A stretch of DNA of 64,000 nt from Clostridium puniceum (GTDB taxonomy: Bacteria; Bacillota; Clostridia; Clostridiales; Clostridiaceae). The notes under the pieces were generated by a model. The model ran no database searches. It saw nothing but the letters and a program-made list of their open reading frames with translations, and was not told the origin of the DNA. The DNA is taken from positions 1-64,000 of the forward strand of contig NZ_LZZM01000212.1 of assembly GCF_002006345.1 (NCBI RefSeq). Reading direction: 5' to 3'. A program made the position numbers and the translations under genes. Positions 62,648 to 64,000 of this stretch are shown here, piece by piece; the first letter of the stretch is position 1, and every line of letters starts with the position of its first letter.

Positions 62648-64000
62648 TTATATTTTAATCAATTCTAATAATCTATCTAATAAAAGTCTTCTTATTCCTT
62701 CTGGATGTTTAGCCTTTACCATAGCATATCCTATAGATAGGATAGAAGCTTCAGCTGAAAATGCTATAAATCTTGATTCCCATGCTGAAGGATTATATTT
62801 CTTTTTATAATCATATAGAGCTTTAAATCCATAAAAAGAATTCATATGTTTATATATAAACTTAAAAAATCTATGTATAATTATACTTTGTATGTTATTA
62901 CAGCTTTGAATATCTGCAAGAGGTGCTAAACCTAGACTAACTTCTTTAACCTTATCTTCTTTTAAGATTTTACATATATCCACAGTTAATTTTTCCATAA
63001 TTCCAAGAGGTGCCTCTTTACTCCTTCTTGTTATATCAATAAAATATCCTTCTTGGGATTTGTACGGGAAACATACTATAAAACCTAATACAATTCCCTC
63101 TGAATCACTTGCTATAAAATATCTTCTGTCAAAGGGTTTGTCCAGTGATATAGTTCCTAGCATAAATGAAAGTTCACCACTTTTTTTCATTTTCAACCAT
63201 TCATTAGATACATTAATTATTTGATTTTCAATTATGTCGTTTCGATTTATAAGTGGCTTATATTCAGTTACTTTAATCCCCATTTTCTCCATCTTATTGT
63301 TTGCCCATCTTATTTTTGAAGTTTTAGAGCCACTTATAGTATAAATATCTAAATTAATAATAGCTTCTTTACCATATTCTTGCACAACGAAACCATGTTG
63401 TTCTAAAAACTTTCTATATTCATTAGAAACTTGACAAAAACAAATTGATAGTGAATTATCAAAGCAAAATTTTTTAAATTCTAATAAAATAGTATTTTTG
63501 CTACTATTACTACATATAGGTTCTCCAGCCACAATTGCAATATTATTAATTATAGTATAACCAATAACACCTTCACAGGTCTTTGAAAAAAAATATTGCT
63601 TATCATCTTCTAAAATTATTGCAGATGCAGGGTTTATTGCATATTTTCTTAATAAGCCTTGAACCTTTTGTTTATCTTCAAATGAATATACTTGTTTAAA
63701 AGTATGTGGTTCTAATACTGATCTTATTATTAGTAGTAATAAACATAAATTTATACATACATTTATATCATTAAAGCTATTTTTAAGTATTATCTTCCAT
63801 ATGATATCACTGGAAAACAAAATGCACGCTAAAATAATTCCTCTTTTTAATTTTATTGGATTTGATTTGCCTTGGAACCATTTATTTTGAATTATTAATG
63901 ATAATAAGATGTAACCTAATAAAACTAAATTAAATCTAAAATATGTAGCTTCAAAAAAATTGGCCATGACAAATAAAGATATTATAACCACATTAATAAT
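62648..64000 (-). CDS. MprF-type protein, DUF2156 (phosphatidylglycerol lysyltransferase-like) domain, 5' end outside the window
   Basis: The frame is open to the right edge, so the gene starts beyond it. The visible ~450 residues have membrane helices in the first ~100, then the DUF2156 GNAT-like domain: LLRKYAINPASAIILEDDK, GVIGYTIINNIAIVAGEP, and near the end ITRRSKEAPLGIMEKLTVD, LGLAPLADI and the FYGFKALYDYKKKYNPSAWESRF block. This is the aminoacyl transfer part of MprF-like enzymes, which add amino acids to phosphatidylglycerol and reduce binding of cationic peptides. The substrate amino acid cannot be told. It appears to be in one unit with the broken dedA gene. Confidence 0.85.
   Translation of the reverse strand: MINVVIISLFVMANFFEATYFRFNLVLLGYILLSLIIQNKWFQGKSNPIKLKRGIILACILFSSDIIWKIILKNSFNDINVCINLCLLLLIIRSVLEPHTFKQVYSFEDKQKVQGLLRKYAINPASAIILEDDKQYFFSKTCEGVIGYTIINNIAIVAGEPICSNSSKNTILLEFKKFCFDNSLSICFCQVSNEYRKFLEQHGFVVQEYGKEAIINLDIYTISGSKTSKIRWANNKMEKMGIKVTEYKPLINRNDIIENQIINVSNEWLKMKKSGELSFMLGTISLDKPFDRRYFIASDSEGIVLGFIVCFPYKSQEGYFIDITRRSKEAPLGIMEKLTVDICKILKEDKVKEVSLGLAPLADIQSCNNIQSIIIHRFFKFIYKHMNSFYGFKALYDYKKKYNPSAWESRFIAFSAEASILSIGYAMVKAKHPEGIRRLLLDRLLELIKI

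Noticed and set aside
1-64000. CRISPR arrays, tRNA or rRNA genes, prophage
   Set aside because: No regular repeat-spacer array, cloverleaf-like sequence or phage structural gene was recognised; tRNA absence was judged by eye only.

Overview
The window is AT-rich (roughly 28-30% GC by eye). Its strong GGAGG-type ribosome sites, codon use and gene families (dockerin-bearing cellulase, PadR/HAAS cassette, dockerin-type modules) point to a solventogenic-type Clostridium sensu stricto; the species cannot be named from sequence alone. No tRNA, rRNA, CRISPR array or phage module was recognised.

Layout. 1-3.9 kb is a worn accessory strip: an insertion-sequence end that cuts off a membrane sensor gene, an alpha/beta hydrolase that has lost its front, an orphan hairpin/leader, a single-domain response regulator and a small membrane protein. 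3.98-8.1 kb holds two divergent secreted-protein genes: a cellulosomal GH5 endoglucanase with tandem binding modules and a dockerin, and a HExxH metalloprotease. 8.3-17.3 kb is a satellite biosynthetic island: a one-module NRPS with a non-standard adenylation domain, a stand-alone condensation-like acyltransferase, a divergent D-2-hydroxyacid dehydrogenase and a DAHP synthase with a T-box-like leader. 17.4-21.5 kb is a PadR / HAAS(DUF1700) / ABC / DUF4097 envelope-stress-type cassette with a transposase scrap and a truncated DUF4097 gene; a stand-alone carrier protein lies between its promoter and padR.

22.3-53.4 kb is the centrepiece, about 31 kb on the minus strand. PPTase and type II thioesterase genes come first, then a separate transcription unit: U32-family protein, NRPS-A (1 module), NRPS-B (2), NRPS-C (2), NRPS-D (2), and an ABC exporter. 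Gene order matches assembly order, giving a predicted heptapeptide with D-residues at positions 2, 4 and 6. By-eye specificity codes suggest Asn at position 2 and Lys at position 3. The line has no integrated thioesterase or reductase. It carries a decayed epimerase-like domain at the end of NRPS-C and only a vestigial condensation lobe at the start of NRPS-D, so the 5-to-6 junction and product release are unexplained. The U32 protein, from a superfamily that includes oxygen-independent Fe-S hydroxylases, is a candidate tailoring enzyme suited to an anaerobe.

53.9-64 kb is housekeeping: cyclopropane fatty acid synthase, a bile-salt-hydrolase/penicillin-acylase family enzyme, the complete riboflavin operon ribD-ribE-ribBA-ribH (no FMN riboswitch seen, but a Fur-box-like palindrome inside its promoter), an AraC regulator, a dedA gene broken by an amber codon, and an MprF-type DUF2156 protein that runs off the right edge.
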